64,000 bases of DNA from Piromyces finnis (GCA_002104945.1 MCFH01000010.1:1050501-1114500), one strand, 5' to 3'. Positions 28,654-41,878 are shown, counted from the stretch's first letter. A program made the numbers and translations. The notes: a model not told the origin generated them from the sequence alone.

Positions 28654-30094
28654 AATGATAATATTTAAAAAGAATAAAAATATATTTACAGTAATAATAT
28701 TTTTATTACTTGTAGGAGGTAACGCAAAAATATTAATATCATTAAATAAAACAAATATTAATTACAGCATAAAATTATATTAAAAAAATGAAAATATATT
28801 AATACTTCATACTATAAATAAAAGAAATATATGGACAAGGTTTTAAGTTTTCAGGAATTAGTTCAGGAAAAAATAAAGGGAAAAATAAAGAAAAGGTCAA
28901 AGAAAAAGAAAAAAGTAAAGCAAAACCAGAAATACCTGGTTTTAATGATACCGATACTGATGATGCTATCAATAATAATGAAAATGAAATTGAGGCAGAA
29001 TATGGAGAAGTTATCAGTAACACTAATATTTTTTCGAATTATAATGCTGATGATGATGAAATAGTTATAAAAACAAAGACTAATACATTACTTGTAAGAT
29101 TTTTTTTATATATAATATATTAATAAGAGAAAAAGAATATGGAATAATTAATATATAATAATAAATATTAATATAAATAGGTTAAAGAACCAGTATTAAA
29201 CTTCAAAACAGGTTTGTTTTAATAAATTAATTGTTTTTTCTAATATTATGGTTTTGTATATTAATGATTATAAAATTATTATTTCTATAATAAAATATTA
29301 CTATAATGGCATTATTAAAAGATATGGGGCAATGTATATGTGACGTTACCTACAATAAATGTGATGTGAATTGTTGTTGTGATCCAGATTGCTCAGGAGA
29401 GAAAAAATATTATTTTTTAGGTGAATGTCTTCCTGAAGGACCAGAAGGAAAAGAAAAGCCATTATGTTCAAATTTATTAAAAGCTGTAAATAATCCAAAT
29501 GTGATTGTATCTGATCAATATAGTGATAGTGGATCATCTATTCTTTGTATTGCTATGGATCATAGTATGCAAAATGATTTCCTATATATATCAAAAAAAA
29601 ATAAAACTAAATATATTAATATTTTTACAATTGCACATTTTCGATTTTATATAATATAATTATAACATCAAGATCCTGACATGGGATACTATTACAAAAA
29701 TCCAGGAAAAATTGAAGATAAAACTGTATTTATTAATCAATTTAAACGATTATTATCAACTTTTTCATACAGTGATAAAAGCGTCTCTTTAATCTTACCT
29801 CAAACTAACTATATGGTATACATATTACTTATTAAAAACTTTACAATAATGTTACTAAAAATATCAAAAAAATTAAGGAAAAAATAATATATATTAATTT
29901 TGGTTTAATAAATTTATTAATAATATTTAGTTAGGAAAGCCTATTATTGTTGCAAATGAAACACAAAATACATATACTAAAAAAAGAGCAGACTCAAAAA
30001 GGGAAACCATTTTACAATCTTATGCCTTTACATTACCAGAAAATACAATTTCAGGAAAATGTGAGCCAAATTCCCCAATATGTAAGATGTTCCA

Positions 30095-30133
<39 letters not shown>

Positions 30134-33100
30134 TATTTTCAAAATTGTAATTCAATCCTTTATTGATTAGTATTAATGTTTATTTAATAAATATCTTCTA
30201 TTTTTGTTACTTTATCTATTCTATATTTTCTTTCTATAATTAATACTGTGATTAAAGTATTCTTAATTGATAAAGAAACAGAGTGTACAAGAAAATATTC
30301 AAAATCCAAAAAGGAATTTACAATTGATTACTATAAAATGAACAATATTGTTTTTGTCAGAGTAAAATATATATCTATTACTATTATTTAATAATAATAA
30401 TACTTAAAATAATTTGGTTAATTTAATAATATATTTCTAAAAACTTATTTATACATAATAAAAAATAATAAATACTTATTAATTAAAAAAAAAAAGAATC
30501 CAAGTACAAACAATGTTACATATCCATCATACACTGAAGTTAAATTAAATGTTCCTGAAATCATTGAAATTGAACAAAATGAAAATGAAAAAGAATATAG
30601 TTCAGATAGCTTTAATGAACATAATCAAGATTATTTTGATCCTTATCATTCAGGTTCCAATAATGAAAACCAAGAAGGAAATATAGAAGACGATTTTGAT
30701 CCTTTCACTAATCCAAACTATGGTAATGACAAAAACATTAGCAATAGTAATAACAATAATAATAATGAAAATAATAATACAAATGATAATGAAGATAATA
30801 ATATTTTTGATCCATTCACTGATCCAAATTATGGCAACGATAATAATATTAATAATAATAGTAGTAGTAGTAGTAGTAATAATGATAATGAAGATAATGA
30901 TTATATATATGATCCTTTCAATGAAGAAAATGATAATAATAATCTTAATAGTGATGATGATTTCTTTGACCCTTTCCATCAAGATAATAATAATGATGAT
31001 GATCCAGACTTTTATAATCCTTTTGCTGATAATATAAATAATAATGATGGAAGTAAAAATAATAACAATGATAATACCAGTAATAATAGTATGGATAGCA
31101 TTAATAATGATGATGATGATGATAGTAAAAACAATATTGATCAATCATTAAATTCAAATAATAACAATAATATTAGTAATGATAATGCTGGTACTACCAA
31201 TCTACAAAATGACGATGATATTGAAAATAATATATTTAATGAACCAAATAAGCATTTTGATGATGATGAAATGATACCTTATGTTAATAATCAAATTAAT
31301 ATTGATAATAGTAATGATCAAACTAACATAGAAATTGATGATAAAAAAAATAATGAAAATATTGTATTTGGTAGTAATTTAAATAGCTTAAATGAAGAAA
31401 ATGAAGAAGAAAAGTCTTCTGTGATTAATTTTTCATCCTTAGATAAACATAAAAATGTTGGAGCTTCTTCCAATATTAACAGTAAAAAAGATGCTGAAAA
31501 GAACGATGGAAAAACAAGTAAAATTCATGGTATCAAGATTAGTAATAAAAGTAATGCCTTTAAAAGAGATGATAAATATATTTACAATAACGGGAAATAT
31601 TATGTTATAAAAAAAGATGAAAATGAAGATTATAAACAAATAATATTTAATAATCTTAAAAATAATAACAAAATTAAAAGAAAGGTTAATGAAAAAAAAA
31701 TAAAAAGTAAAAATATTGTATCATCCTCTAAGAAATATAATGAAATTTTAGATAAAGTAGTTTTACAGGTATATATAATGAACTTATTTTTATAATTTAA
31801 AAATTTGTATAGAATATTTTATTTAATAATTATTATAATTATAATTATAATGATTCAATGATTCTAAATATAATTTATAATTTAATGTATTTTATTATTT
31901 AATATTAATAACAATGATGATAATTATTACATAAATATAGGTTAAATACAAAATTTACTACACAATTCCAACTGGAAATAATTTATCCAATACAGATATA
32001 ATTGACTTTGTTGATGTTGAAATTTTATATGAGGAACGTAATATTAAAGAAGATGAGTTAGTTACACAAAAGTTCTCTGTTGTATTCTTGGTTAGTTTAT
32101 AATTATATTTTATTAAAATATAATGCTTCCTTTTATATTAGTAAATGTAGATACTAATTTGTATATATTAAAAATTAAATAGAGAAGTATTATTAAAGAA
32201 CAAGAAAAAAGTGATCCGGAGGTTGAAGAATCTAAAGTTAAAAAAATAAAACCAAGAAAAACTTCAGGAAATCCAGGTTATATATTTGGAAAAGAATTAC
32301 TAACATCTAAGCTTGTTAAATATCCTTTTAAATATACTAAAAAAAATATTCCATAAATATATTTAATATATTACATATTTATTTGTATTCTTAACTCTAT
32401 ATTTCTTTGAATTTTATTTTTCTTATTTCTTTTTTTTTTTTTTATTTTTTCGTTTTATGATCTCACTGGGACATTAGAAGAAACTACTGGATTTGCTATT
32501 CCAAAAAATATTCTAACACATGATAAATTACGTTGTCCAATGACGACTAATGGTAATAATAGCAATGGTCGTATTCCAGTAACTTTTGGCAATGACATGA
32601 TCTCAGAATGTACACTCCCTATAGACTCTTCTATAAATTCTGATTATTCTGAAATTAGTAAAAAAATATTAGAAATTCATAAAATCACTTTAAATAGTAT
32701 AGAATATATTGCCAGATTTGGTAATACAACAGTAGATAATGCATGGGAATGGGTCAAAATGATTCAACCAGAGGTATAGTAATAAAAATATATATGCGTA
32801 TATCATATTTATAAATAATTAATATATATGTGTATTAATATTATTAATGTTATATATATATATATATATATTTACAATAGAATGTATCTTCCTTATCTTC
32901 ATGTGATACCTTGCCAACGGAATTAGCCCTTCAATTTATATGGGCCGATGTTGGTGCTATAAATAACCCACAGCCTATGATAATTGGAGCAAGGGCTGCT
33001 TATGGTACTACTGGAAATGTATGTACTTGTACTATGGGTAATTACGATGAAAATGATTGTGATAATAATAGGAAAAAGCTTTCCTACAATATAAAAACTA

Positions 33101-33291
33101 CTGTTTCTTTCTTACGTTTACCAGATCATGGGACAGAACTTTATGAACCAAGAGCTCCAAGGCTCATTCCTGCTGTTGACGAAGATTTATTCTATCCATT
33201 TTTTATTAGAAGTCAAGGCCAACATAGAATAAAAAGAGTAATAAATAAATGGATCTTTATAGTATTATTTATCCTATGGATTTCATTTTAA
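28654..33291 (+). CDS. Tectonic (TCTN) family protein of the ciliary transition zone
   Basis: About eleven exons. Exon 1 (28654-28718) encodes a signal peptide (MIIFKKNKNIFTVIIFLLLV) and joins in phase to 28855. The diagnostic tectonic cysteine motif (DMGQCICDVTYNKCDVNCC) lies at about 29312-29370. Further family motifs are CIAMDHNPDMGYYYKNP, ILPQTNY, SGNPGYIFGKELL (near 32270), QFIWADVGAINNPQ (near 32930) and IIGARAAYG. The last residues (KWIFIVLFILWISF) form a C-terminal membrane helix. A large Asp/Asn-rich insert (about 30530-31770) splits the domain. Tectonics work with B9/MKS proteins at the base of cilia and flagella to gate membrane proteins, so this gene implies a flagellated stage. 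An ATG at 29306 lies in an intron and is not the start. Small middle exons were placed by phase and similarity. Confidence 0.88.
30625..31035 (+). repeat. Repeated DPF segments in the tectonic insert
   Basis: Within the Asp/Asn-rich insert, the protein repeats a degenerate unit: YFDPYH, DFDPFTNPNYGND, IFDPFTDPNYGND, YDPFNEEND, FDPFHQDNN, FYNPFADN. Two units are nearly identical over 12 residues. The spacers are Asn/Asp runs encoded by AAT/GAT triplets, so expansion by triplet slippage plus unit duplication is likely. Confidence 0.8.
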
Positions 33292-33801
33292 ATAAGAAGT
33301 CTCTAAATATTAATTTATAATATATATATCTTTTATCATATTTTATTTATTTATTTATTTTCAATTTATTTTTTTTTAATTTATCGATTTATTATTGTTG
33401 TTGTTTTTTTTATTTTTTATTTTTTAAGACTACATATTTATAAAAAAAAAATCTATTATTTAGCATATCGTAATTTTTCTATTTAACTATTTGTGTAAAT
33501 ATAAATAAATTCTATTAAAAATTGAAATGAAACATTAAAAAAAAAAAAATTGAAATATATTTTTTTTAAAATAAAGCGACCAATAAATTTAAATAAGATT
33601 TAAAATTTTAATCTATAATTATTTATGTATTTAAATTTTCCATTTTTTTAATTTTGCTTGTTATAATTACTTAAGAAAGGTATGTTCCATATATAAAAGT
33701 TTATTTTCTTATAATGTGTAAATAAAATTAACTAATATTTAATTTTAAATTATTAATTATATATTTACGTAAATAACATGAACAATAAATAAACAGTAAA
33801 A
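33292..33801. other. Intergenic, AT-rich
   Basis: About 510 bp between the tectonic and the phosphatase gene. No gene seen. Confidence 0.65.
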
Positions 33802-35278
33802 ATGACTAAATATAAAACTATTAAATATTGTATATTTGATGTTGATGGTCTTCTACTTGTAAGAAACAAAATAATTTAAAATTTAAATAATGAATATTAT
33901 TTAAGTAGTAAAATAAATTAAATGATATACAATAAAATAAACTAAAAATACTTTTTTTTTATTTCAATTTTAATTTTAATGAATTTTTACAAAAATAAAG
34001 GATACTGAAAGTATCTATACTGAAGTTACAAGTAATTATTCAATATTCAAAAATTAAATTTGCTATTTCTTTAATATAAATATATATTATTATTTATTAT
34101 TATTATTAGCATTATCATTAAATGTTATATAATTCAAAATTTCAAATTTCAAATCACATTTAATAAAGGTGAAATTTTAAAAAGATTTGATAAAGAATTC
34201 ACTTGGAAAATTAAGGCTGGTATGATGGGAAAAAAAGCTAGAGAAGTAACTATATACATATAAATAAAATTAAAATAATGAAATTAAATACGCTTTAATA
34301 ATATTGATAAATAATATTATTTAAAATATTTTAAAATATAAAACATCCATCTCAGGCTGCTGAATACTTAATTAATGAATTGCAAATTGATTTAGATGTT
34401 GATGATTATTTAAGAGAAAGAAGTGAAATGCATGTAAATAAATGAATTTTAATAAAATTAGCATTTTAATTAATGTTAATAATAAATAATTATGGATTTC
34501 ATTTAATAATTATTAAAATATTAATTCACTATAGGAAAAATTGTTCCCATTCTGTAAGAAAATGCCAGGAGCTGAAGCTTTAATTAGAAATTTAAAAGCT
34601 AAGAATATTCCAATTGCTGTAAATATATAATTTGATATTTTAATAAATATTTTATTCTTTTTTTTAAAAAAAATTTTAATTTATCAATTATTTAATAATA
34701 CTAATTACTATATTCCTTCCCAAAAAAAAAAAATCACAATAAAAAAAAATATTAAAATAACTGTTGTTTAATGAATATAGGTTGCAACTAGTTCAAATAA
34801 AAATGCTTTTGCTCAAAAATCACAAAATCATAAGGATATGTTTGATTTATTTGATTGTATTATAACAGGAGATAATCCAAATGTTAAAAATGGTAAACCA
34901 TCACCAGACATTTTCCAAGAAGCTGCAAAACAACTTAATGTTGAAAATCCAGAAGAATGTCTTGTTTTTGAAGGTAATAAAAAAATATTGTTACTTAATG
35001 ATAAAGAAAATTAATTAATACTAAATAAAATAAAAATTTATGATAGACAATAAAATGTGATACAAAACATTAAATTAATTTTTATCCTTTTTTATAATTA
35101 TTTTCAAATAGATGCTCCAGGTGGTGTTCAAGCTGGAATCAACGCCAACATGAGTGTTGTCTGGGTTCCAGATTCACGTCTTGAAATTGATGAAAAAATT
35201 TCCAGTAACGAAAAAGTTGAAATGCTTTCCTCTTTAGAAGATTTCAAACCAGAAAAATGGGGACTTCCATCTTTCTAA
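33802..35278 (+). CDS. PUDP: HAD-family pseudouridine-5'-phosphatase-like enzyme
   Basis: Seven phase-consistent exons (33802-33858, 34001-34031, 34169-34245, 34356-34433, 34535-34618, 34781-34973, 35112-35278) give 228 residues, the length of human PUDP/HDHD1. HAD motif I is FDVDGLLLDT (catalytic Asp pair); the first intron falls inside it. The cap contains WKIKAGMMGKKAREAAEYL. Motif II is VATSSNK, the motif III lysine is in GKPSPDIF, and motif IV is FEDAPGGVQAGINA. The C-terminus SLEDFKPEKWGLPSF matches the family end. HDHD1 removes phosphate from pseudouridine 5'-phosphate released by RNA breakdown; close relatives dephosphorylate other sugar phosphates, so the substrate is inferred. It is probably cytosolic, with no signal peptide or membrane segment. 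Confidence 0.93.
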
Positions 35279-37441
35279 ACAATATTTTAACATATAACTA
35301 TTATTGTAATAAAAATCAAAAAAAAATTGTAATAAATATTCAATAAACATATATAAAGATTAAATTATAATGTATATGACGATGAAAAAAATGTAATAGT
35401 AAATAATAATCATTTACAAAAAATAACTTTTTCTTCATCTTTTTTAAGCAATAAAAAAATGCATAAATACATTTTTAATAGGTATTATCAATACCAAAGA
35501 AATAAAAAAATAAAAAAAAAAATTAATTTTTATTTTGTTGTGTAACATTTTTTATAAAAAATAAAAATTTTTACAACTAAATTTTTAATAATATTTAACA
35601 ATTAGTATTATCAAAGAAAAATAATGAAAATTTATTATCTAATTATTATTAATAATATTCTTTTTTATTTAATATTGCTTATTAAAAGATTTAAAGTTGT
35701 TATTATACAAAACAATACAATAATTTTTTTAAATTTCAATCTACTACAAAATATAATATTTCATATAAGAATTTTTTAAACATACCAAAAAAAAAAAAAT
35801 AAATAAATAATACCAAAATAAACAAATAATATGTTTGTTAAATTATGTTTATTCTCAAATTTTAAACTTTTATATTAATCAAAAAAAAAAATTACCATAA
35901 TTAAACTTTTTTTCAATTTATTTTTGGTGTGTTTTTTTTTTTATTAAAAGAAATTTGATAACGTTAATTCTCCCTTAATCTGCAGCCTAAATAAAAATTT
36001 AGCCAAACGATTGGATTATCATTTATTGGCTAGGATATAAAATATTTACCAAAATTTCCTTGTAATTCCTTCAATTTAATTTTTAGAAAATTGCTCTATA
36101 ATTATTGGGTAATTATTTTTCTCTAGTTCCTAAATTATATATATTTAATATGAAACATTATTAGTAATGAATGATGCCTAATATTTAACCTAATAAAAAA
36201 TTTACCTTAAAATAACATCACAAAATTTTTGTTTAAATAATTTCCTTCACCTTACAAAACAAACATTAAATAAAAATATTTTTATTTTATATAATTTCAT
36301 TTACTTTAAAATAAATAAAAATATTTTATATTTTTTAATGAATTACTTGTTTATTGTTGAAATCTTATGACTTCATTTGATATTATTATTATTAACCATT
36401 CTAATAGCCTATTATTTATAAAATTATATTTTTATTTTCCTTTTACAATCAAAACTAAATTTTTTTTTTTCTATTTTTCCATAAACTGATTGATGAATAA
36501 AAAATTTTTTGTTTAAATTAATAATTTTATTGTCCTTGTAAAAAAGCTTAAATTATGGCTTTTACTTTTTTAAAAATAAATAAATAAAAAAAAATAAAAA
36601 TTTTACATAATTTACTATAATTATAATAATAATATAACTAATGATTAATTTGTTTATTCATTCATTTTCTATTTACAAACTTATTTATCTATTTATATTT
36701 TTTTATTGATTAATTGATTTACTAATTCAAGTGATATTTTATTTGTGCCAATAAACAATAATTAACTATAGGTAAAACAATTTATAATCATGTGCAATAA
36801 TCAAATGCATGAAATCTTTTCATCGATAGGCTGAAAATTCAATACAAAAATATATCAAAAATATATAATAAAAGATAATTTTTTGCATAAAATATACTAT
36901 TGCAATATATTTTAATTAACTCTTAATAATTCTATATAAAAAAATAGGATAACACTATTGTCCTTTTCCTAAAATACTTCCTTTAAATTATTAAAAATAA
37001 AATATAAAAAATAAACACCATTTTTATATTGTTTAAAATTTTAATTTAGGTTATTAAACCTCCTAAAGATAAAAAATTTTATTATTAATATTAAAGAAAG
37101 AGCTTAAAACTTTGATTAAAATATAGCTAAAAATAAATTATAGTTATTCTTGCATAAATGTAATAGCAAAATATGTAAAGCTAAAGGTTGAGATAAAAAT
37201 AGTATATATATTTGTTAAAAAATTTTTTTTATTTTATACCATAAATTGTTATTATTTTAGCAAAGTGTATTATATTTTTTGCTACAAAGGTTTATGAATA
37301 ATGAACAAATTAAATAGCTATAATATGGTTTTATTTACCACACATTTTTAAATATTTATTTACAATATACTTTTATATTAAACAATACAATGAATTGTAA
37401 AAAATTTATATGGAATTAATTTTATATATTAGATATAGAAT

Positions 37442-37494
37442 TAATTAAGCAGCTAGTTTAATTTAGCACAAAAATTAAACTAGCTGCTTAATTA
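37442..37494. repeat. Perfect 23-bp-stem hairpin, 7-nt loop
   Basis: The arms 37442-37464 and 37472-37494 are exact reverse complements. They include the mixed-base core AAGCAGCTAGTTTAA, separated by the loop AGCACAA. The core is not simple A/T repeat. No second copy of the arm was noticed elsewhere in the window. Confidence 0.9.
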
Positions 37495-38781
37495 TGGTAA
37501 AAATATAAAAATATGAAAAATAAAGTAGATTGGCTAACCTAATAATTAATTTGTCTTATCATTACTATATAATAATCGTTTTTATCTAGTAAATTAAATG
37601 GTGTAGTATATTATGGCCATTAATAATTTTAATTAATTAATTATTTTAATTAATATTATTTTCATCTTATAAATTAATCTTTGCTGGCTTTTAATAATTA
37701 TTATTCAATAATTTAGTGATTCTCTAACTATAGGTGATTAATTCAAAAAAAATTATGCACTTCATAAGTAATATTTCAATTTAAAATTCATCCATACTAT
37801 ATTAAGCTTAGATACTTTATTAATAAATAATTATAATTATGTTTAGAAAAAAAAAAAAAGTATAATAGCTACATAAAATTTAATAAACTGTAATTTTTTT
37901 AAAATCTTTATCCTAAATAATATAATATAGAAAATACTTTTTAAAATGATATTATTCTATATAGAATTTATTTTACAATTAATAATTGATTTTTGGCTTT
38001 CTTTTTTTTCAATACTTCTTTATTTCTATTTATTAAGAATAGAATTGTTGATATACTAACTGCCTGAAGAAAATTCGATTATTAATCAATAATATAGTGT
38101 AGATAGTATTAGTATAATATAATTTATTATTTTATGAATTTAATAATAACGATACTATTTATCAAGTTCTACAATTAAAAAAATGCTAATTTAAAACCAA
38201 GAAAATTTGAACAGCATAATAAAAAAAAACTTAAAAAACATGACATATGTTATTAAAAAGTGAGAATACATTTAATATTGCTTTTTTAAAGAGTTTTCAT
38301 TTCATTTTACTCTTATTTAAAAATAATTAAGTTTTTATTCCTTCTTCAATAAGTTCAATTATTAATGAAAAATTCATTTCATTTTCATTTATATTTTTCC
38401 AACCTTTTTGTTAAATACTCTTATTTTCAACTAACTACGATTCTAATTATGATTTTATGAAGTTTTTCCAAAGTCTTTATTCTAAAAATCTTCTTATTTT
38501 ATTTCCATTTTACATATATTAAGTATGTATATTATTAATATTATTCTGCAATATAATATGATACATAAATAATATATAATAATATATTATTATAATTTAA
38601 TTTCTACCATTCTTTATATAATAAAATAAAAATCGAACAATATAAATTAATATATTAAATATAAAATATAAAAAAAGTATTTAATTGTTTTATATTTCCA
38701 AGTATATTATAATATATATTTATATATATAATTTTTGGAATTTTTGGTAAAATATTTTGCTAAAAAAGATTCTTCAAAGTG

Positions 38782-38815
38782 GTAGAATAAAAAGTAGAAT
38801 AAAAAGTAGAATAAC
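38782..38815. repeat. Short tandem repeat, three units of GTAGAATAAAAA
   Basis: The unit GTAGAATAAAAA is repeated nearly three times in a row. The units are perfect and the array is short; no function can be read from it. Confidence 0.7.
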
Positions 38816-38983
38816 TATTTAAATTTATAATATTAGAGCAAATAATATTAATAAGAATTATAAAATGTGTTTTTTTCTTTTACAGTCATTTCTCTTGAGA
38901 AAATGCATAAAATTATAAATGTATTATTACAAAAATTATAGTAGTATTTTAATTATGATCTCTTAATATTTCTAATACCAAAA

Positions 38984-39009
38984 AAACCTTGTTAATAGTA
39001 ATAAGGTTT
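38984..39009. repeat. 11-bp hairpin with 4-nt loop
   Basis: AAACCTTGTTA (38984-38994) pairs with TAATAAGGTTT (38999-39009) with one G-T wobble. The loop is ATAG. Confidence 0.6.
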
Positions 39010-39101
39010 CTATTGTATTTTATTTATTTATATTTATATTACCATTTTCTTATGAATACATAAATTAATTTCTATACAAAGTAGATACAAAGTCACGTCA
39101 A

Positions 39102-39258
39102 ACCAAAATTAATAATTCTATCAATAAGGTTTTATATATTTTTAATAATAATAATTTTTTTAATTCTATTTTTTAATGACCTGCTAATTAAAACCATAAA
39201 AAATTTGTCATTATATTGAAAACCAATCTAAAGCTAGAATTATTAATTTAATTTTGGT
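39102..39258. repeat. 157-bp unit bounded by inverted repeats
   Basis: The left end, 39102-39120 (ACCAAAATTAATAATTCTA), matches the reverse complement of the right end (39235-39258) except for a 5-bp insertion. Size and ends resemble a small MITE, but no clear target-site duplication is visible. Confidence 0.4.
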
Positions 39259-39535
39259 GAATAGTATCAATAATATTAAAAAATCATTAAATTGTTTAAA
39301 AATAATTATAGTGGCCAAATTAAACCACTCCTATTATTTTATATTAATAATTATTTTATCTTAAAATTTATTTATGTTTTGGTTTTTAATTTAGTAATAT
39401 TTAAAAGAGTTGGTTCTCTTTTCCTTTAAATGAATAGGAAAAACATTTATTTCATTGAAAAAAGGAGAATTTAGCTATAACGAACACTTAGTTACGTAAT
39501 ATTATTTCTTGAGAATTATCTTTTTTCATATATCA

Positions 39536-39602
39536 TGTTTATTTATTCATTTATTTATTCATTCATTCATTTATTTATTCATTTATTTATTTATATATAT
39601 AT

Positions 39603-39633
<31 letters not shown>

Positions 39634-39684
39634 TTCATTTATTTATTTATTTATTTATTTATTTATTCATTTATTCATTTATTT
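39536..39684. repeat. TTTA/TTCA tetranucleotide microsatellite
   Basis: A long array of TTTA units with scattered TTCA variants and one TATATATA interruption. Its apparent open reading frames are by-products of the repeat. Confidence 0.9.
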
Positions 39685-40779
39685 TCTTTAATACAAAAAT
39701 CTAATATATAAACAATCAATTAATTTTTTATTAATAAATTATTTAATTTTATTTTTATTATAAGATTGAATATAAAATCATTTAACTAGTTTTGTATATA
39801 ATATTATATATTGATTGTATTAAATATATGTGTTTATACAAATTATTAATTACAATTATTATAGTATAATATTTTTAAAATAAACTTTTGAATGAAAAAA
39901 AATATTAAATAATTTTAAATATTTTTAATATGCTTAAAAACACAATCAGCTATTTTTTATGATAAAAAATAGAATAAATGATAAAATATCAAAAAAAAAA
40001 AAAAAAAAAATAATAATAATAATAATAAAAAGTATTACTTACATACAACAACGATGAACACTTGTACTATGATTTTATTTTTTAATGGAATAAATTTTTT
40101 ATTAATATTTAATTAAAAAAAATATTTTATAGGGTGATTGTGGTAATTCATAATATTATGGAATTTATTAGTAATGGAAAAAATTATCTACTTCAATTTT
40201 TGTTGGTGGTGTGTGATGAAGATTTTTTTTTCACAATAGATTTGTTCATTTTTTTTTATTGTACTAATATTGTTTTTATTTTTATTTTATTTAACCAATT
40301 TTATTGTTAAAAAACATATTAATATAATATTATTTATTTTTAAATAATAATTATTCAAAAAAAAATGCATTTAAAATAAACCTAATAAAATAAAATAACA
40401 TAAATCAAATTGAACTTCGTTACTAATAATATAATTATAATATAATATAATTAATTATATTATATAATTTTTTTTTTATAGTTTTAGCTTTTAATTTTTT
40501 TTATTTAGTTTAATTTTATTGCTAAAAAATTTTTCATTCAACCTATGATTCTAAAACAATAATATTATGGATGAAATTTACTAAAATTAAATTTTGAAAA
40601 TTTTCTCATATAAAACTAGAGTAATTTACCCTAAAAAAAATTTTTTTTCTTCTTTTTTTATTAATATTTCAATTTTTAATTTTTAATTATATATAATAAT
40701 TAATTTTAAAAAACAAAAAATATTATTATTTTTGTAAATACACCAAAAATTAAATATATTTTTTGAAGAAAAAACAAAA

Positions 40780-41878
40780 ATGTCTAGTAAAGGAAAAAAT
40801 CAATTATCTGAAGAAGAAATTAAAGAACGTGATATGGTATGAATATAAAAAAAGAAAAAAATGAAAAATATTTATTAAAAGAAAAATAAATATAAAAAAA
40901 AAGTTTATTTGATAAAAAATAAATAATGAATAATATTAAATAATATAAATATTGAATAAACATAAATGTAATAAAATAATAAAATTAAAAGCAAAGTTAC
41001 TAATAATAATATTTATTATTAATATTAAAATAGAAAAAGTTCGCCAATAATGTTGCTCTTTTATTAAAGAGTGTTAATAATATAACCAATTACTTAATTG
41101 ATAAGAGTGATGATGAATTAAGTCCAAAGGAACTTAGAACTGTTTTTGAAACTGTTCGCCCAACTATTAAAAATATTGTTGCTCTTAATAAGTCAAAGCA
41201 AAACAGTAAGGGCGGTAGAAGTGGAAAAGCTAAGCGTGACCCAAATATGCCAAAGAAACCACCATCCCCATACTTCTTATTCTGTGGAAAAATGAGACCA
41301 ATTGTTTCCAAAAAAGACTCTACCCTCCATCCTCAACAAGTTGTTACTGAATTAGGTAAGCTTTGGAAGGAACTTCCAGAAGACCAAAAGGAAGTAAGTA
41401 TTCTATATCCATTTAATAAATTATGAAATATTATTTAAAAAAATGATATAAGAAAATAGGTAATAATAAAATTTTATTTATTAATTAATAATAGAAATAC
41501 AAGATTGAAGCTGAAAAGCAAAAAGCTATCTATGACGAAAAGATGAAGGAATACTTAGCTAACAAAGGTAGTGAAGAATCTAAGGAAGAATATGATTACA
41601 GTTCTTCCTCTTCTGAAGAAGACGAAGTAGAATCCGAAGGTTCTTCTGATGAAGAAAAGAAGAAAAAGAAGGCTAAGAGTAAGGCTGTTAGTAAGAAGAG
41701 AAAGAGTTCTGGTAGTGATGGATCATCCAAGAAAATTAAATCTGATGATGAAAAAAAAAAAAAAGTAAAAAGTAATGTAAAGAAAACTACTAAGCAAATA
41801 AAAAAAAAGGTAAAAACTAATAAAAAGGATGAAGATTCATCAGACTCTAGTTCAGACTCCAGCTCTGACAGCGATTAA
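40780..41878 (+). CDS. HMG-box chromatin protein
   Basis: Three phase-consistent exons (40780-40836, 41034-41393, 41495-41878) give 266 residues. The first ~80 residues are a helical segment (NNVALLLKSVNNITNYLID...). One HMG box follows: PNMPKKPPSPYFLFCGKMRP, then VVTELGKLWKELPEDQK, continuing after the intron with KYKIEAEKQKAIYDEKMKEY. The C-terminus is a charged tail: an acidic Ser/Glu part (SSSSSEEDEVESEGSSDEE), Lys-rich stretches suitable for nuclear import, and a final SSDSSSDSSSDSD. HMG-box proteins bend DNA and help chromatin remodelling. The single box with basic and acidic tails resembles HMGB/Nhp6-type or SSRP1-tail proteins. Codons such as AAG, GCC and TTC are used more than in neighbouring genes, suggesting high expression. 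Confidence 0.9.

Larger units (their letters stand above)
35279..40779. other. 5.5-kb gene-free gap with hairpins and microsatellites
   Basis: This is the longest gap in the window. I found no exon-like frame on either strand. It contains a perfect long-stem hairpin (37442-37494), a small hairpin (38984-39009), a 157-bp inverted-repeat unit (39102-39258), a tetranucleotide array (39536-39684) and a slightly G/C-richer patch (35960-36070) with competing short stems. A non-coding RNA or a decayed DNA transposon is possible; nothing proves either. Confidence 0.6.

Noticed and set aside
29306-29659. Separate gene starting MALLKDMGQ
   Set aside because: The ATG is intronic; an acceptor just before GATATGGGG joins in phase to the upstream exon, and the tectonic cysteine motif continues the same protein.
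30650-31144. Minus-strand Ile-rich frame (and a plus frame at 30696)
   Set aside because: These are shadows of the Asp/Asn-rich tectonic exon, whose own frame has family flanks and in-phase splice sites.
39509-39691. 60-residue Phe/Ile/Tyr frame
   Set aside because: Translation of a TTTA microsatellite with no start context or unique sequence.
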